This document shows, piece by piece, positions 17,900-27,399 of a DNA stretch of 64,000 nt. Source of the stretch: Burkholderiales bacterium 8X (GTDB lineage Bacteria > Pseudomonadota > Gammaproteobacteria > Burkholderiales > Burkholderiaceae_C). Location of the stretch: positions 2,466,125 through 2,530,124 of the forward strand of contig LR732703.1 of assembly GCA_902506565.1 (NCBI GenBank), read 5' to 3'. The notes below the pieces were generated by a model. It saw only the letters and a list, made by a program, of their open reading frames with translations, was not told the DNA's origin and searched no databases. The translations under genes were made by a program, and so were the position numbers. Numbering within the stretch: the first letter of the stretch is position 1; the number at the start of each line of letters is the position of its first letter.

Positions 17900-19795
17900 A
17901 TGCGCAGGAAGGGCTGGGCGTCGGGGCTCGCATGCGGCGTCCTTGCCATGACGCTGCATCTTGCGCAGGCCGCTTCGGCCGCGGGTGCGGAGAGAGTCGC
18001 ACTGGTCATCGGCAACTCCGCCTACCGCACGGCCCCACTGGAGAACTCGACCAACGATGCCCGCGACATCGCCGAATTGCTGCGGCAGGCGGGCTTCCAG
18101 GTCGACCTGCGACTGGAGACCACCAAGGTCCAGCTGTTCGAGGCGCTGCAAGGCTTCGGCGAGACCGTCAAGGACAAGCGAACCAAGGTCGGCGTCTTCT
18201 ACTACGCGGGCCACGGCGCACAGCAGGCGTGGCGCAATTTCCTGGTTCCGGTCGATGCGAACGTGCAGTCCGCCGAAGACGTGGCGCTGATGTCCGTCGA
18301 TGTCTCGGAGCTCACGACCGAGATGGCACGCACGCGCGACCGCAACTTCCTGATGATCCTGGACGCCTGTCGCGACGATCCGTTCGGGCTCTCGTTCAAG
18401 CCGGCCGCCAAGGGGCTGACCCAATACGATGCGCCGGTCGGCAGCCTGCTCGCCTATGCCACCGGACCCGGACGCGTGGCCAGCGACGGCGGTGGTCGCA
18501 ATGGGCTCTACACCTCGCACCTGTTGCGCGAGCTGTCGATCAAGGGCGTGCGGGTGGAGGACGCTTTCAAGCGCGTGAGGCTGGGCGTGCGGCTTGCCTC
18601 GCGTGGCAAGCAGATCCCGTGGGAAAGCACCTCGCTCGAGGAGGACCTCTACATCTACCCGCCTGCGCGCCGCTCGGCTCTGTCGAACGGCGAGCAGGAA
18701 GAGTTGCTCGACCGCGAAGTGGATGCCTGGCGAGTCGCGAAGAACATCAACAGTGTCGATTCGCTCGCAAGCTTCCTGCGGGAGTACCCGAGCGGCAACG
18801 TGAGCGAGCTGGCATCTGCACGGCTCAATGCATTGATGCGGGAACAAGCGCCGCGGCCACGTCTCGCGCAATTGCATGTTCCGGAGATCGCGGCCAGCAC
18901 ATCGCCCGTCCCAGCCCCTGCCCCTGCTCCGACCGCGGCGCTCACCGTTGCCATTGCGGCCATGCCGAACGTTCGGGCGATCGAGGATCGAGAGACCGCC
19001 CAGCCGGCAGCCGCACCGGTTTCGCTTGCGACTCCGACTCCGACTCCGACTCAGACTCCGAGCGCAATGCAACTTCAGACCTCATCTCCAACGACTGCTG
19101 CGCCTGCGGCTGGGTCTTTGTCCGTGTCCCCGAACCAGCTCGCCCCGGCGCAAGCCGCGGCATCGCAGCAGGTCGCCGTCACGCCACCGGTGGTGCCAGC
19201 GGCCGAAGCACCGCAAGAACTCTCGATTGCCGCGACCCCGGTGTTCCAGGGGTCGTACGAGTTCTCGCGTCGATACCGGGTTGGCGATGTCTTCCGGTAT
19301 CGGGTCATCAATCGCTTCAACGACACGACCACTCCGCTCGAAATGCGGGTGACAGCCGTCGACTCCGCCAAGGACGAGGTCGTCTACAACGGTGGCGAGT
19401 TCCAGTCGGACACGATGGGCAACGTCACGCGCAACCAGCGCGGCGCCTTGAACAGCCCGCGCCAGTTCTATCCGGCGGAGCTGTTCGTCGGCAAGAAGTG
19501 GACGACCATGTTCCGCCAGTCCCGCGAAGGCAATACCTACAACACCTTCCGCTACCAACTCAAGGTGGTCGGCAAGGAGACGGTGACCGTGCCAGCCGGT
19601 CGCTTCGAGGCCTACAAGATCGAGGCGCGCGGCTTCAACCTGCAAAGGCGCGCAGCGATCGAGCGAGACATCTGGGTGGCGCCCGGCGTGGACGCGGACA
19701 TCGTTCACGAGACCCGGGTCCGATTGGGCGGAACCGCGAGCGGAATGATCGAGCAGTTCGACCGGCAGGAGCTGGTATCGCTTCCGGTTCGATAG
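17900..19795 (+). CDS. Exported caspase-family (peptidase C14) protein with a novel-looking C-terminal domain
   Basis: A 631-residue protein. A Sec signal occupies residues 1 to about 28. The caspase-like p20 fold follows: ERVALVIGNSAYRTAPL, the catalytic His105 in VFYYAGHGAQ and the catalytic Cys157 in LDACRDDPFG. The fold ends near residue 255. A helical linker and a Pro/Ala/Thr-rich low-complexity region (about 300-445, with a TP-repeat encoded by a hexamer repeat) lead to a beta-rich C-terminal domain (about 448-631) with VPAGRFEAYKIEARG, a motif seen in envelope lipoproteins. Because both catalytic residues are present it should be an active cysteine protease, probably cutting after basic residues. 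Substrate unknown. Confidence 0.85.
   Translation: MRRKGWASGLACGVLAMTLHLAQAASAAGAERVALVIGNSAYRTAPLENSTNDARDIAELLRQAGFQVDLRLETTKVQLFEALQGFGETVKDKRTKVGVFYYAGHGAQQAWRNFLVPVDANVQSAEDVALMSVDVSELTTEMARTRDRNFLMILDACRDDPFGLSFKPAAKGLTQYDAPVGSLLAYATGPGRVASDGGGRNGLYTSHLLRELSIKGVRVEDAFKRVRLGVRLASRGKQIPWESTSLEEDLYIYPPARRSALSNGEQEELLDREVDAWRVAKNINSVDSLASFLREYPSGNVSELASARLNALMREQAPRPRLAQLHVPEIAASTSPVPAPAPAPTAALTVAIAAMPNVRAIEDRETAQPAAAPVSLATPTPTPTQTPSAMQLQTSSPTTAAPAAGSLSVSPNQLAPAQAAASQQVAVTPPVVPAAEAPQELSIAATPVFQGSYEFSRRYRVGDVFRYRVINRFNDTTTPLEMRVTAVDSAKDEVVYNGGEFQSDTMGNVTRNQRGALNSPRQFYPAELFVGKKWTTMFRQSREGNTYNTFRYQLKVVGKETVTVPAGRFEAYKIEARGFNLQRRAAIERDIWVAPGVDADIVHETRVRLGGTASGMIEQFDRQELVSLPVR
19030..19059 (+). 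repeat. Short hexamer repeat inside the caspase gene
   Basis: Near-perfect copies of GACTCC(N) run in frame and encode a Thr-Pro repeat in the linker between protease and C-terminal domain. Copy changes would lengthen or shorten the linker by two residues without a frameshift. Confidence 0.8.
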
Positions 19796-19823
19796 GCGGC
19801 TTTTTCAATATGGAGGCGAATCG

Positions 19824-20372
19824 ATGGCAAGCGAGTTGACGACCGACGCAGCGTTGAGGGCGAGCTTGCAAGCGGCCGATACCGATAAGACCCGCGCGGT
19901 GCTGAAGGATGCAGACCTTTTCGCCTTCGCGCTCGCGCAATTCAACAACACGGTCAAGCTGGCGTCCGGCAAGCCGATCGATCTGGCGGTCGGGTTGGCG
20001 AACAAGGCGGCCTCCACCGGAAAGCTGGTCGGCAAGTCCAGCAATGCACAGGGGCTGGTCGTCGGCATCACCGCGGCGCAGATCCTGGTCGCCACCGCCA
20101 GCCTGGCTTCCGTCGGCAAGAGTCCCGTGTTGGCCGTGAGTGCCGTGTTCGCGAAGAAGACTGCACTCGCCTTCGGCTTGGCGGGCGGCGACGACAAGAA
20201 GGCCAAATGCATTGCGGCATTCGCCGACGTTGCGGCTGCCGCCATCACGGTCGCCATCTACATCCCGGCTGCCGGTACGGGCATCGGAGCCATCGTGCTG
20301 GGCGGCAGCCTGGCGCAGTTGACGCTTTCGAGCTTCCAGGCCTACCAGGCCTGCTTCGCCGAAGGTCGCTAG
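19824..20372 (+). CDS. Small hydrophobic protein of unknown function, third gene of the caspase unit
   Basis: A 182-residue protein with a GGAGG ribosome site close to its ATG, 28 bases after the caspase gene. The N-terminal 60 residues are amphipathic helices (LTTDAALRASLQAADTDK). From about 75 onward there are hydrophobic, Ala/Gly-rich helices (GLVVGITAAQILVATASLA; AAAAITVAIYIPAAGTGIGA; IVLGGSLAQLTL). There is no signal peptide. The pattern suits a membrane-inserting or helical-bundle protein, but no family is recognised. Its stop codon overlaps that of the convergent sensor kinase. Function unknown; association with the caspase rests only on spacing and strand. Confidence 0.65.
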   Translation: MASELTTDAALRASLQAADTDKTRAVLKDADLFAFALAQFNNTVKLASGKPIDLAVGLANKAASTGKLVGKSSNAQGLVVGITAAQILVATASLASVGKSPVLAVSAVFAKKTALAFGLAGGDDKKAKCIAAFADVAAAAITVAIYIPAAGTGIGAIVLGGSLAQLTLSSFQAYQACFAEGR

Positions 20373-22558
20373 GCAGTCGGGGCGTCGACGGCCGTCGACC
20401 CGCCGCCGATCGCCTCCGCCAGCATCTCCGCCGAGCAAGGCTTCGGCAACACCTCGAAGCCGAGCTTGGTGATCGCGTCGATCTGCTCCGCATAGCCGGT
20501 CATCAGCAGGATGCGCAGTTCCGGAAAGCGCGCACGAACCTGCTGCGCCAGGCCGGCGCCGTCCATCTCGCCGGGCATCACCACATCCGTCAGCAGCAGG
20601 TCGGGCAGCTCCTGCTGCCCGCTCAACCACTCGAGCGCGGCAGCCGCGCGGTCGAACCGGTGCACCTTGCAATCCATCGCGCCCAGCATCGGCACCAGCG
20701 CTGCGGCGACCTCGTCGTTGTCCTCGACCAGCAGGATGGTCTTGCCGATCTGCGTGTCCTGCGTGCGCGCCACCACGGCCGGCGCCTCGTCTCGGAGCGG
20801 CACCGCCGGAAACCAGAGGCGCACGGTCGTGCCCTTGCCGACCTCGCTGTGGATGGTTGCCGCACCTCCCGCGCGCTGGCACAGCCCGTAGACCTGGCTG
20901 AGGCCGAGACCGGTTCCCTCGCCGACCGGCTTGGTGGTGAAGAACGGCTCGAACACCTTGTCGAGCAAGGCCGGGTCGATGCCGGGTCCGTCGTCGACGG
21001 CCTCCACCAGCACCATCGGGCCTTCGAGCAACGGCGGCAAGGAGTCGGTCGCGTTGCGCGCCAGCACCGAGAAATGGCCGCGCGCTCCCATCGCGTCGCG
21101 CGCATTGATCGCCAAGTTGAGCAAGGCCAGCTCCAGTTCCGCGGCATCCACCAGGATCGGCCGCGTGTCGGGCGAGACTTCGAGCGTCAGCTGCGACTGC
21201 GCACCGAGCACCGGGCCGAGCAAGGCCTTCAGTTCCGGCAGCTTCACGCGCAGGTCGACCTGCTCGGGCACCAGGGCCTGGCGCCGCGAGAAGGCCAGCA
21301 GTTGCCGGGTGAGCTTGGTCGCGGACGCCACTGCCCGGCCGATCGACTCCGCATAGCGCCCGGTGGTTTCCGGATGCTTGCGCTTGAGCAGGTAGAGATT
21401 GCTGCTGATCACCATCAACGCGTTGTTGAAGTCGTGCGCCACGCCGCCGGTCAGGCGGCCGAGGGCTTCGAGCTTCTGCGCCTGCACCAGGGCTTCCTCG
21501 ACGCGCTGGCGTGCTTGCGTCTCTTCCTGGAGCCGGGCCGCGGTTTCGAGCGAGGTGCGGGTACGGTTGAGCGCGATCCGCGCCGAGAAGTAGAGCCCGA
21601 GCATCGGCGGAATGCCGAAGCCGGCGAGCCAGGCCATCTCCTGCAGCCAGCGCTGCCAGATCTCGCTCATGTTCATGCCGGTGCCGATGTAGAGCGGGTA
21701 GTCGCCGATCTTGCCGAAGGCCAACAGCCGCCGACGCGCATCGACCGACGACACGCCGATCACCTGCCCGCGGGTTTCGCCGAGCACGACGCGAGACAGC
21801 ACCGGGCCGTCGGGCGCCATGCGGGGCAAGGCGTCGTCCGAATTCGGGAAGCGCGAAAGGATCAGCCCGTCCGCCCGAAAGACAGTGATCGCCAGTCCGG
21901 GCTCGTCCGCTGCCAAGTCGCCGTGGAACTGCTGGAAATGGCTCACCGGCAAGGCGGCGATGAAGGCACCGCCAAAGCTGCCGTCAGCCCGCAGGCGCCT
22001 GCGGCTCATCAGGAAGAATGCATCGGAGCCGTCCGGATCGCGCACCAGATCGGAGATGCGCAGTTCGTCGCCATGAAGACCATGCCATCGCACCAGCTCC
22101 GCCTGGGCGGCCTCGCCGCCAGGGAGCATGCCGCCGGGCCCGTCGCTCGCCAACAACCGGCCGTTCGCGTCCACCACGCCGATCCAGCCGAGTTGCGGCT
22201 TGTTGGCCGACACGCCCTGCAACTGCCGAACGAGCTGCTCGCGATTGCGCAGCAGCGGCGCGTCGCTTCGGCCTGCAAGATCCTGCACCCGGGCCAGCGC
22301 AGCGTCGTTGGTATCGAGTGCCTTGAGCGCGTGTTCGTAGGCGACGCGCAACGTCCGGTCGATCCGCAGCTCGGTCTCGGCCCTGACCTGGTTGAAGCGG
22401 AAGCTGCCGACCGCGATGAAGGCCACGAGCGGAAGCGCCACGCACAGCAGCGCCAGGAGCCGCAACGACGACAGCGGTGCCTGCGGCTCAAGGCCGAGGC
22501 GGTTGCCGAACGCGGCCGAGGAGGTTGCAGGAATCGGTGTCGGTGTCGCCGGGGTCAC
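20369..22558 (-). CDS. Hybrid sensor histidine kinase with C-terminal receiver domain
   Basis: A 729-residue membrane kinase. A first transmembrane helix (about 32-55, LALLCVALPLVAFIAVGSF) and a second near 320-345 bracket a periplasmic Cache-like sensor of about 260 residues. The HisKA H-box reads GGVAHDFNNALMVI, the form typical of hybrid kinases. HATPase motifs follow (NLAINARDAM; DDGPGIDPALLDKVFEPF; GTGLGLSQVYG). A receiver domain near 605-720 has ILLVEDND and the phosphoacceptor Asp in LLLTDVVMPG. No cognate regulator gene is adjacent, so the output is unknown. Start is GTG 22558; no clear ribosome site supports it. It is convergent with the caspase unit. Confidence 0.88.
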   Translation of the reverse strand: MTPATPTPIPATSSAAFGNRLGLEPQAPLSSLRLLALLCVALPLVAFIAVGSFRFNQVRAETELRIDRTLRVAYEHALKALDTNDAALARVQDLAGRSDAPLLRNREQLVRQLQGVSANKPQLGWIGVVDANGRLLASDGPGGMLPGGEAAQAELVRWHGLHGDELRISDLVRDPDGSDAFFLMSRRRLRADGSFGGAFIAALPVSHFQQFHGDLAADEPGLAITVFRADGLILSRFPNSDDALPRMAPDGPVLSRVVLGETRGQVIGVSSVDARRRLLAFGKIGDYPLYIGTGMNMSEIWQRWLQEMAWLAGFGIPPMLGLYFSARIALNRTRTSLETAARLQEETQARQRVEEALVQAQKLEALGRLTGGVAHDFNNALMVISSNLYLLKRKHPETTGRYAESIGRAVASATKLTRQLLAFSRRQALVPEQVDLRVKLPELKALLGPVLGAQSQLTLEVSPDTRPILVDAAELELALLNLAINARDAMGARGHFSVLARNATDSLPPLLEGPMVLVEAVDDGPGIDPALLDKVFEPFFTTKPVGEGTGLGLSQVYGLCQRAGGAATIHSEVGKGTTVRLWFPAVPLRDEAPAVVARTQDTQIGKTILLVEDNDEVAAALVPMLGAMDCKVHRFDRAAAALEWLSGQQELPDLLLTDVVMPGEMDGAGLAQQVRARFPELRILLMTGYAEQIDAITKLGFEVLPKPCSAEMLAEAIGGGSTAVDAPTA

Positions 22559-22661
22559 TGATTTGTCTCGAGGTGTCTCGCTCTTGTGAAGCCTGGAGCG
22601 TACCCCAAGCTCCGCCCGGCGCCACCGACAACGCCGCGCGCGGGCCTCGATTCAAGACTGC

Positions 22662-22952
22662 TCAATAACCGACTTCGCGCTGCGCCTTGGAAGCTTCGCG
22701 CTCCTGCGAGGTCATCGGGTCGGTCTTCTCGACGCCCGGGCCGGCGCCGGTGCGATCCCAGGCGTCGCGGTCCTCCTGATGCAGGCCGGCACGCTCGCGC
22801 TCGTCGTCCTTGGCCAGCGCCTTTTGAAAGTCGGGCGATTCCTCGGCGACCTTGGTGCTGTTGTCGACTGTCGACGGGTTGTCCTCGGGCGGTGCCACCT
22901 TGGGCGGAATGTACGGGGTTGCGCGGTCCTGGTCCTTGCGGGTGTCGGTCAT
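22662..22952 (-). CDS. Small charged hypothetical protein, 96 residues
   Basis: ATG 22952 is chosen since AAGGAG lies seven bases upstream. The protein is highly charged and hydrophilic (MTDTRKDQDRATPYIPPKVA at the start, later ERERAGLHQEDRDAWDRTG and TSQEREASKAQREVGY at the end) with no membrane segment or signal. It is probably unstructured. I recognise no domain. Style and size match the 80-residue protein at 14866. It is the fifth same-strand gene after paoABC and the 119-residue gene, but a gap of 136 bases suggests its own promoter. Confidence 0.72.
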   Translation of the reverse strand: MTDTRKDQDRATPYIPPKVAPPEDNPSTVDNSTKVAEESPDFQKALAKDDERERAGLHQEDRDAWDRTGAGPGVEKTDPMTSQEREASKAQREVGY

Positions 22953-23088
22953 GTGCGATCTCCTTCGAAGTCGGTTGCGAGAGGTGCGGTCGCCGCCATG
23001 GCGTCCGGTATGGCGTTCAGCCTCTGCCAGGCAGCCGCGGATCGCACGGGCGCGCAGTCGCAGTTCGCTGTAGGCGCGATTCGCGGGC

Positions 23089-23448
23089 TCAACCGCCGAG
23101 GCCGCCGAAACCGAATGCGCCGCCCTTCTTGCGGGGCGGCTTCGCCTTTCCCGCCGTCCCTGTCGTCCCTGCCGACTCAGCCGAATCTTCAATTTCCGCG
23201 GACGGGTTCTCGTCAGATCCGGATCCGGATCCGGCCTCGCCCACCGGCCCCGTGTCGAGATCATCCGGAATCGCTTCCAGCGCCTTCACGCCCGCGGCCA
23301 GCGCTGCTCGCCATGTCTTGAAGGTCTTGGCGGCGCGCTGCAATTCGTGCCATGGTCCCCGCTTTCCGTCGCGCTCGATCAAAAGCCAGCGAAAGCCCTC
23401 GCCGACCTGCTCGACGGTGAGCGCGATGGAGCGAAACGCCTCGGGCAT
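23089..23448 (-). CDS. Hypothetical protein, 119 residues, downstream of paoC
   Basis: The first 65 residues look folded (RSIALTVEQVGEGFRWLLIE; GPWHELQRAAKTFKTWRAAL), possibly a small alpha/beta domain. The remainder is low complexity, with a GSGSGS stretch encoded by three GATCCG hexamers (23216-23233) and a basic/glycine tail (KPPRKKGGAFGFGGLGG). It starts 17 bases after the paoC stop codon, so it is likely the last gene of that operon. It shows no likeness to the XdhC/PaoD maturation factor that one might expect there. Function unknown. Confidence 0.65.
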   Translation of the reverse strand: MPEAFRSIALTVEQVGEGFRWLLIERDGKRGPWHELQRAAKTFKTWRAALAAGVKALEAIPDDLDTGPVGEAGSGSGSDENPSAEIEDSAESAGTTGTAGKAKPPRKKGGAFGFGGLGG

Positions 23449-23465
23449 CCGCGACGGCCCGCCCT

Positions 23466-25748
23466 TCAGGGCAGCATCACCTTGTCAGGCGTGATGGGCG
23501 TGCTTCGCACCCTCTTGCCGGTCGCGTGATAGATCGCGTTGCACACCGCCGCGGCCGTGCCGACGATGCCGATCTCGCCAACGCCCTTGGCGCCCAGCCG
23601 ACTGACCACGCGGTCGTCCTCTTCCACGAAGATCACGTCGATGTCGTGGATGTCGGCATTCACCGCCACGTGGTACTCGGCGAAGTCGTGGTTCATGAAA
23701 CGGCCGAAGCGATGGTCCGAATGGGTTTCCTCGTGCAAGGCCTGGCTCACGCCCCACACGATGCCGCCGGTGATCTGGCTGCGCGCGGTCTTGCCGCTGA
23801 TGATGCGTCCGGCGGCGATCGCGCTGACCACTCGCGTGACGCGCACCGTGCCGAAGGTTTCGTCGACCCGCACTTCGCAGAAGACGGCGCTGTGCACCGC
23901 CCGCACGTACTTCTTCTGGTTGAGCACCGACGGCAGCATGAGGTACTTTTCTTCGAGCCGGTCCTTGCCGGCCACCGCCAGCAGGTCCTCGAGCGGAATC
24001 GAGGTCGACGGCGTGCCGGCCAGCGACATCCGGCCGCCGGCGAAGCGAACATCGGCGAAGCGAGCCTTGTCGAAGCCGGAGTCCCGCAAGCTCTTGGCCA
24101 GTTTGAAAAGCCGCTTCTGCAGCTTCTCGCAAACGCCCTCGACTGCCGAACCCACGGTCGCGACATGCGACGAGCCGCCTTCGATCGGCGCCACCGGCAG
24201 CGTCGAGTCGCCGAGCTGGAAGGTCACCTTCTCGAGCGGGAGCCCCATCGCTGTCGCCGCGATGATCGACATTGCCGTGTAGGTGCCGGTGCCGATGTCG
24301 GTGGCGGCGCTGCTCACCACCAGCCTGCCGTCGGCATGCAGCACGGCGCTGGCGCGCGCGAACATCTGCATCGCATCCCAGGTTCCGGTCGCCATGCCCC
24401 AGCCGACGAGTTCGTTGCCCTCGCGCATCGAGCGCGGCGCGAGTGGCCGGCGCGACCAGCCGAAGCGTTCCGCACCCTGCTCGTAGCAGGCGCGCAAGGC
24501 CTTGGTCGAATACGGCAAGTCGTCCATCGGGTTGCGCTCGGCGTAGTTCTTGAGACGAAGCGCGAGCGGGTCCATCTGGAGCTCGTAGCTCAGTTCGTCC
24601 ATCGCCACCTCGAGGGCGTGTACACCGTGGGCCGCGCCCGGCGCCCGCATGTCGAGCGGCGTGAACTGGTCGAGGTCGACCACCTTGTAGCCGAGCTTGA
24701 TGTTGTCGCAGGTGTAGAGCTGGCCCGACCAGTTGACGACGACCTCGGTGTAATCCTCGATGCGCGAGGTTTCGGCGACGGCCTCGTGGCTGATCGATCG
24801 CAAGCTGCCGTCGCGCTCGGCGGCCAGCTTGACTCGCTGCCAGGTCTCCGGCCGATGGCCGAAGGTGAACATCTGCTGCCGCGTGAGCACGACCCGCACC
24901 GAGCGCTCCAGCGCCAGCGCGCCCATCACCGCCAGCGGCAACTGGTATTGCGGGCGCAAGCCCGAGCCGAAGGCGCCGCCCACATACGGATTGCGAACCG
25001 TGACCTTGCTCTTGGAAAGGCCGAACACGTGCGAGACATACCAGCGGCTGTTCTGCGAACTCTGCGTCTTGTCGTAGATCGTCAGGTGGCCGTCCTTGCC
25101 GCGGATCACCGTGCTGGCGAACAGCTCCATCGGGTTGTGATGCTCGACCCCGCTGTAGTACTCGGCGTCGATCTTGACCGGCGCGGCGTCGAAGGCGGCG
25201 GCCGCATCGCCCTTTTCGTCCGGCGGCGGAGAGTAGCCGGCCTTCATCCGGCTGGGCTCGTGGCCGCGATCCAGGTTGGTCATGAGGTTGGTGTCGTGCG
25301 GCTCGCGCTCGTATTCGACCTCCACCAGCGACGCCGCATAGCGCGCGGCCTCGAAGGTCTCGGCCAGCACCAGCGCGATTGGCTGGCCGCTGTAGAGAAT
25401 CTGGTCGTCGCGCAGCGGCTTGAAGGGCGTGCCGCCGGGCGCGGTCATGTCCTTGTAGAACACGCCGAAGGCGCGGGTCTTCGGCCGGTTGGCATGGGTG
25501 ATGACGCGGATCACGCCCGGCACCGCCAGGGCAGCCGCGTCGTCGATGCGAACGATGCGCCCCTTCGGAATGGTGCTGTTGACGACCACGCCATGGCAAA
25601 GGTCGTCCGCGACGTGTTCGGCGGCGTACAGGGCTTCGCCGGTCACCTTGGCGCGGCCGTCGATGCGGGAGACCGCTGCACCGATATGCACTTCGCCGGT
25701 GCCCGCGTCGGCGGTCGGCGCCTTCAGTTCTTCGATCAGGTCGGTCAT
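23466..25748 (-). CDS. paoC: Aldehyde/xanthine oxidoreductase molybdenum-cofactor subunit (PaoC-like)
   Basis: A 760-residue large subunit of the xanthine oxidase family that binds molybdopterin and performs hydroxylation of aldehydes or heterocycles. The first domain begins at [18 protein letters not shown]; molybdopterin-contacting segments include [33 protein letters not shown] and [17 protein letters not shown]. The catalytic Glu is in [11 protein letters not shown] (Glu725). Length and the preceding FAD and [2Fe-2S] subunit genes match E. coli PaoABC (aromatic aldehyde oxidase). The start overlaps the paoB stop by four bases. Exact substrate is not predictable. Confidence 0.9.
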   Translation of the reverse strand: MTDLIEELKAPTADAGTGEVHIGAAVSRIDGRAKVTGEALYAAEHVADDLCHGVVVNSTIPKGRIVRIDDAAALAVPGVIRVITHANRPKTRAFGVFYKDMTAPGGTPFKPLRDDQILYSGQPIALVLAETFEAARYAASLVEVEYEREPHDTNLMTNLDRGHEPSRMKAGYSPPPDEKGDAAAAFDAAPVKIDAEYYSGVEHHNPMELFASTVIRGKDGHLTIYDKTQSSQNSRWYVSHVFGLSKSKVTVRNPYVGGAFGSGLRPQYQLPLAVMGALALERSVRVVLTRQQMFTFGHRPETWQRVKLAAERDGSLRSISHEAVAETSRIEDYTEVVVNWSGQLYTCDNIKLGYKVVDLDQFTPLDMRAPGAAHGVHALEVAMDELSYELQMDPLALRLKNYAERNPMDDLPYSTKALRACYEQGAERFGWSRRPLAPRSMREGNELVGWGMATGTWDAMQMFARASAVLHADGRLVVSSAATDIGTGTYTAMSIIAATAMGLPLEKVTFQLGDSTLPVAPIEGGSSHVATVGSAVEGVCEKLQKRLFKLAKSLRDSGFDKARFADVRFAGGRMSLAGTPSTSIPLEDLLAVAGKDRLEEKYLMLPSVLNQKKYVRAVHSAVFCEVRVDETFGTVRVTRVVSAIAAGRIISGKTARSQITGGIVWGVSQALHEETHSDHRFGRFMNHDFAEYHVAVNADIHDIDVIFVEEDDRVVSRLGAKGVGEIGIVGTAAAVCNAIYHATGKRVRSTPITPDKVMLP

Positions 25749-26806
25749 GGTTTCTCCGCTTCGGATTCGGCTGCCAGCAGGCCGGTGTTGGACCGGATGC
25801 CGGCAGCTGCCATTTCGAGTGCGCGAACCACGGCCCGGCGCGCCATCGGGATCTTGTAGTCGTTGGCGCCTTGCCCGACCGCATCGCGCAGCAGCGCATC
25901 GCCGACCTGCGCGAAGTTCTCGGGCGTCGGCCGGTTGCCGACCAGCAAGGCCTCGGCCTCCGGTTGGCGCCAGGGCTTGTGGGCGACGCTGCCGAGCGCG
26001 ATGCGGGCGGCGCGGATGATGCCGTCCTCGGACAGGTCGAGCATCGCCGCGGCCGAAACCAGCGCGAAGGCATAGGAGGCGCGTTCGCGGATCTTGAGGT
26101 AGCTCGAATGGGCGCTGAACTCGTCGCTCGGCGGCAATTCGATGTGGGTGATGAGATCACCGGGTTCGAGCGTGCTGTCGAGGTCTGGGCGATCGCCCGG
26201 CAGTCGGTGGAATTGGTCGAAGGGAATCACACGCGTTCCGCCAGCGGACTTCACGTGTACCCGCGCATCGAGCGCGGCCAGCGCCACGCACATGTCGGAC
26301 GGATGGGTCGCGATGCAGTGTTCGCTCGCGCCCAGAATCGCATGCTGCCGGCTGAGCCCGCCGATGGCCGAACAGCCGCTGCCCGGCGTGCGCTTGTTGC
26401 ACGGCACGCCGGTGTCGTAGAAGTAGTAGCAACGGGTGCGCTGCAACAGGTTGCCGCCATTGGTCGCCATGTTGCGCAGCTGCGGCGAGGCACCCGCGAG
26501 GATGGCGGCGCTCAGTACCGGGAAGCGGGTTCGCACCATCGGGTGGTAGGCGGTGTCGGCATTGCGCGCGAGCGCGCCGAGCATCAGGCCGCCGTCCTCG
26601 GTGGTTTCGATACGGTCGAGTGGCAGGCCGTTGATGTCCACCAGCTTCTCCGGCCGCATCACCTGGGCTTTCATGAGATCGAGCAGGTTGGTGCCGCCCG
26701 CGACGAAGCGGATGCCGCCGATCACCGGCCCCGAACCCGGCATCGTCTGGATGCCGGCCGCAGCGGCATCGATGTCGGCGGCTTTCTCGTAGGCGATCGG
26801 CGTCAT
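25745..26806 (-). CDS. paoB: Aldehyde/xanthine oxidoreductase FAD subunit (PaoB-like) with extra cysteine cluster
   Basis: A 353-residue FAD-binding medium subunit. ATG 26806 is chosen because it overlaps the paoA stop (ATGA) and starts the conserved [15 protein letters not shown]-binding motifs are [13 protein letters not shown] and [20 protein letters not shown]. Directly after comes an insert with Cys126, Cys136, Cys145, Cys164 and Cys173 ([15 protein letters not shown] and following), which matches the [4Fe-4S]-binding insertion known in PaoB and 4-hydroxybenzoyl-CoA reductase relatives. The C-terminal CO-dehydrogenase-flavoprotein domain ends in an alanine-rich helix. It passes electrons from molybdenum to the acceptor. 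Confidence 0.9.
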   Translation of the reverse strand: MTPIAYEKAADIDAAAAGIQTMPGSGPVIGGIRFVAGGTNLLDLMKAQVMRPEKLVDINGLPLDRIETTEDGGLMLGALARNADTAYHPMVRTRFPVLSAAILAGASPQLRNMATNGGNLLQRTRCYYFYDTGVPCNKRTPGSGCSAIGGLSRQHAILGASEHCIATHPSDMCVALAALDARVHVKSAGGTRVIPFDQFHRLPGDRPDLDSTLEPGDLITHIELPPSDEFSAHSSYLKIRERASYAFALVSAAAMLDLSEDGIIRAARIALGSVAHKPWRQPEAEALLVGNRPTPENFAQVGDALLRDAVGQGANDYKIPMARRAVVRALEMAAAGIRSNTGLLAAESEAEKP

Positions 26807-27399
26807 GGCCGCGCCTCCGAGGCGCCGTCGCCTGCCGTCATGCCTTGCGCCTGTGCAGGCACCCGGTTCGAAACCGGGCCACGGACGACCTGCACCACGG
26901 CTTGCACGATCTGCGGGTACGCGCCGCAGCGGCAGATGTTGCCGCTCATCATTTCCCGGATCTCGTCGTTGCTCTCGGCTTCGCCCTCGTTGATCAGCCC
27001 GACTGCCGAGCAGATCTGACCCGGTGTGCAGTAGCCGCACTGCAGCGCGTCATGCTCGACGAACGCGGCTTGCAGCGGATGGAGTCGATCGCCATCGGCA
27101 AGTCCCTCGATGGTCGTGACATCCCGTCCGTCGTTCATCACGGCCAGCGTCAGGCAGGAGTTGATGCGCCGCCCATCGACCAGCACGGTGCAGGCGCCGC
27201 ATTGACCGTGGTCGCAACCCTTCTTGGTTCCGGTGAGCTGCAGGCGGTCGCGAAGCAGATCGAGCAGCGAGACCCAGGCCTCGACCTGCAACCGATGCGG
27301 CTGGCCGTTGACGGAAAGGCTGAGCGAGTGCGTGGAAACGGCGTCGGCAGGCGGCGCGGTCGAGACGGCGCGCGTCTCTGCGCCAGTGGCTGAGTTCAT
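26803..27399 (-). CDS. paoA: Aldehyde/xanthine oxidoreductase [2Fe-2S] subunit (PaoA-like)
   Basis: A 198-residue small subunit holding two [2Fe-2S] clusters. The plant-ferredoxin-like cluster ligands are in [18 protein letters not shown] plus NSCLTLA; the second cluster uses [10 protein letters not shown] and [12 protein letters not shown]. The N-terminal 30 residues (Ser/Thr/Ala-rich) contain no twin arginine, unlike E. coli PaoA, which is exported by Tat. This version should therefore stay in the cytoplasm unless the true start is elsewhere. It is the first gene of the paoABC operon, divergent from the esterase gene 233 bases away. Confidence 0.9.
   Translation of the reverse strand: MNSATGAETRAVSTAPPADAVSTHSLSLSVNGQPHRLQVEAWVSLLDLLRDRLQLTGTKKGCDHGQCGACTVLVDGRRINSCLTLAVMNDGRDVTTIEGLADGDRLHPLQAAFVEHDALQCGYCTPGQICSAVGLINEGEAESNDEIREMMSGNICRCGAYPQIVQAVVQVVRGPVSNRVPAQAQGMTAGDGASEARP

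Noticed and set aside
19030..19059. Short repeat as a regulatory or CRISPR feature
   Set aside because: It lies within a coding frame and encodes a simple Thr-Pro linker.
17900..19795. The caspase as a phage-defence effector
   Set aside because: It has a signal peptide and no sensor, cyclase or reverse transcriptase gene is near, so known intracellular defence layouts do not fit.
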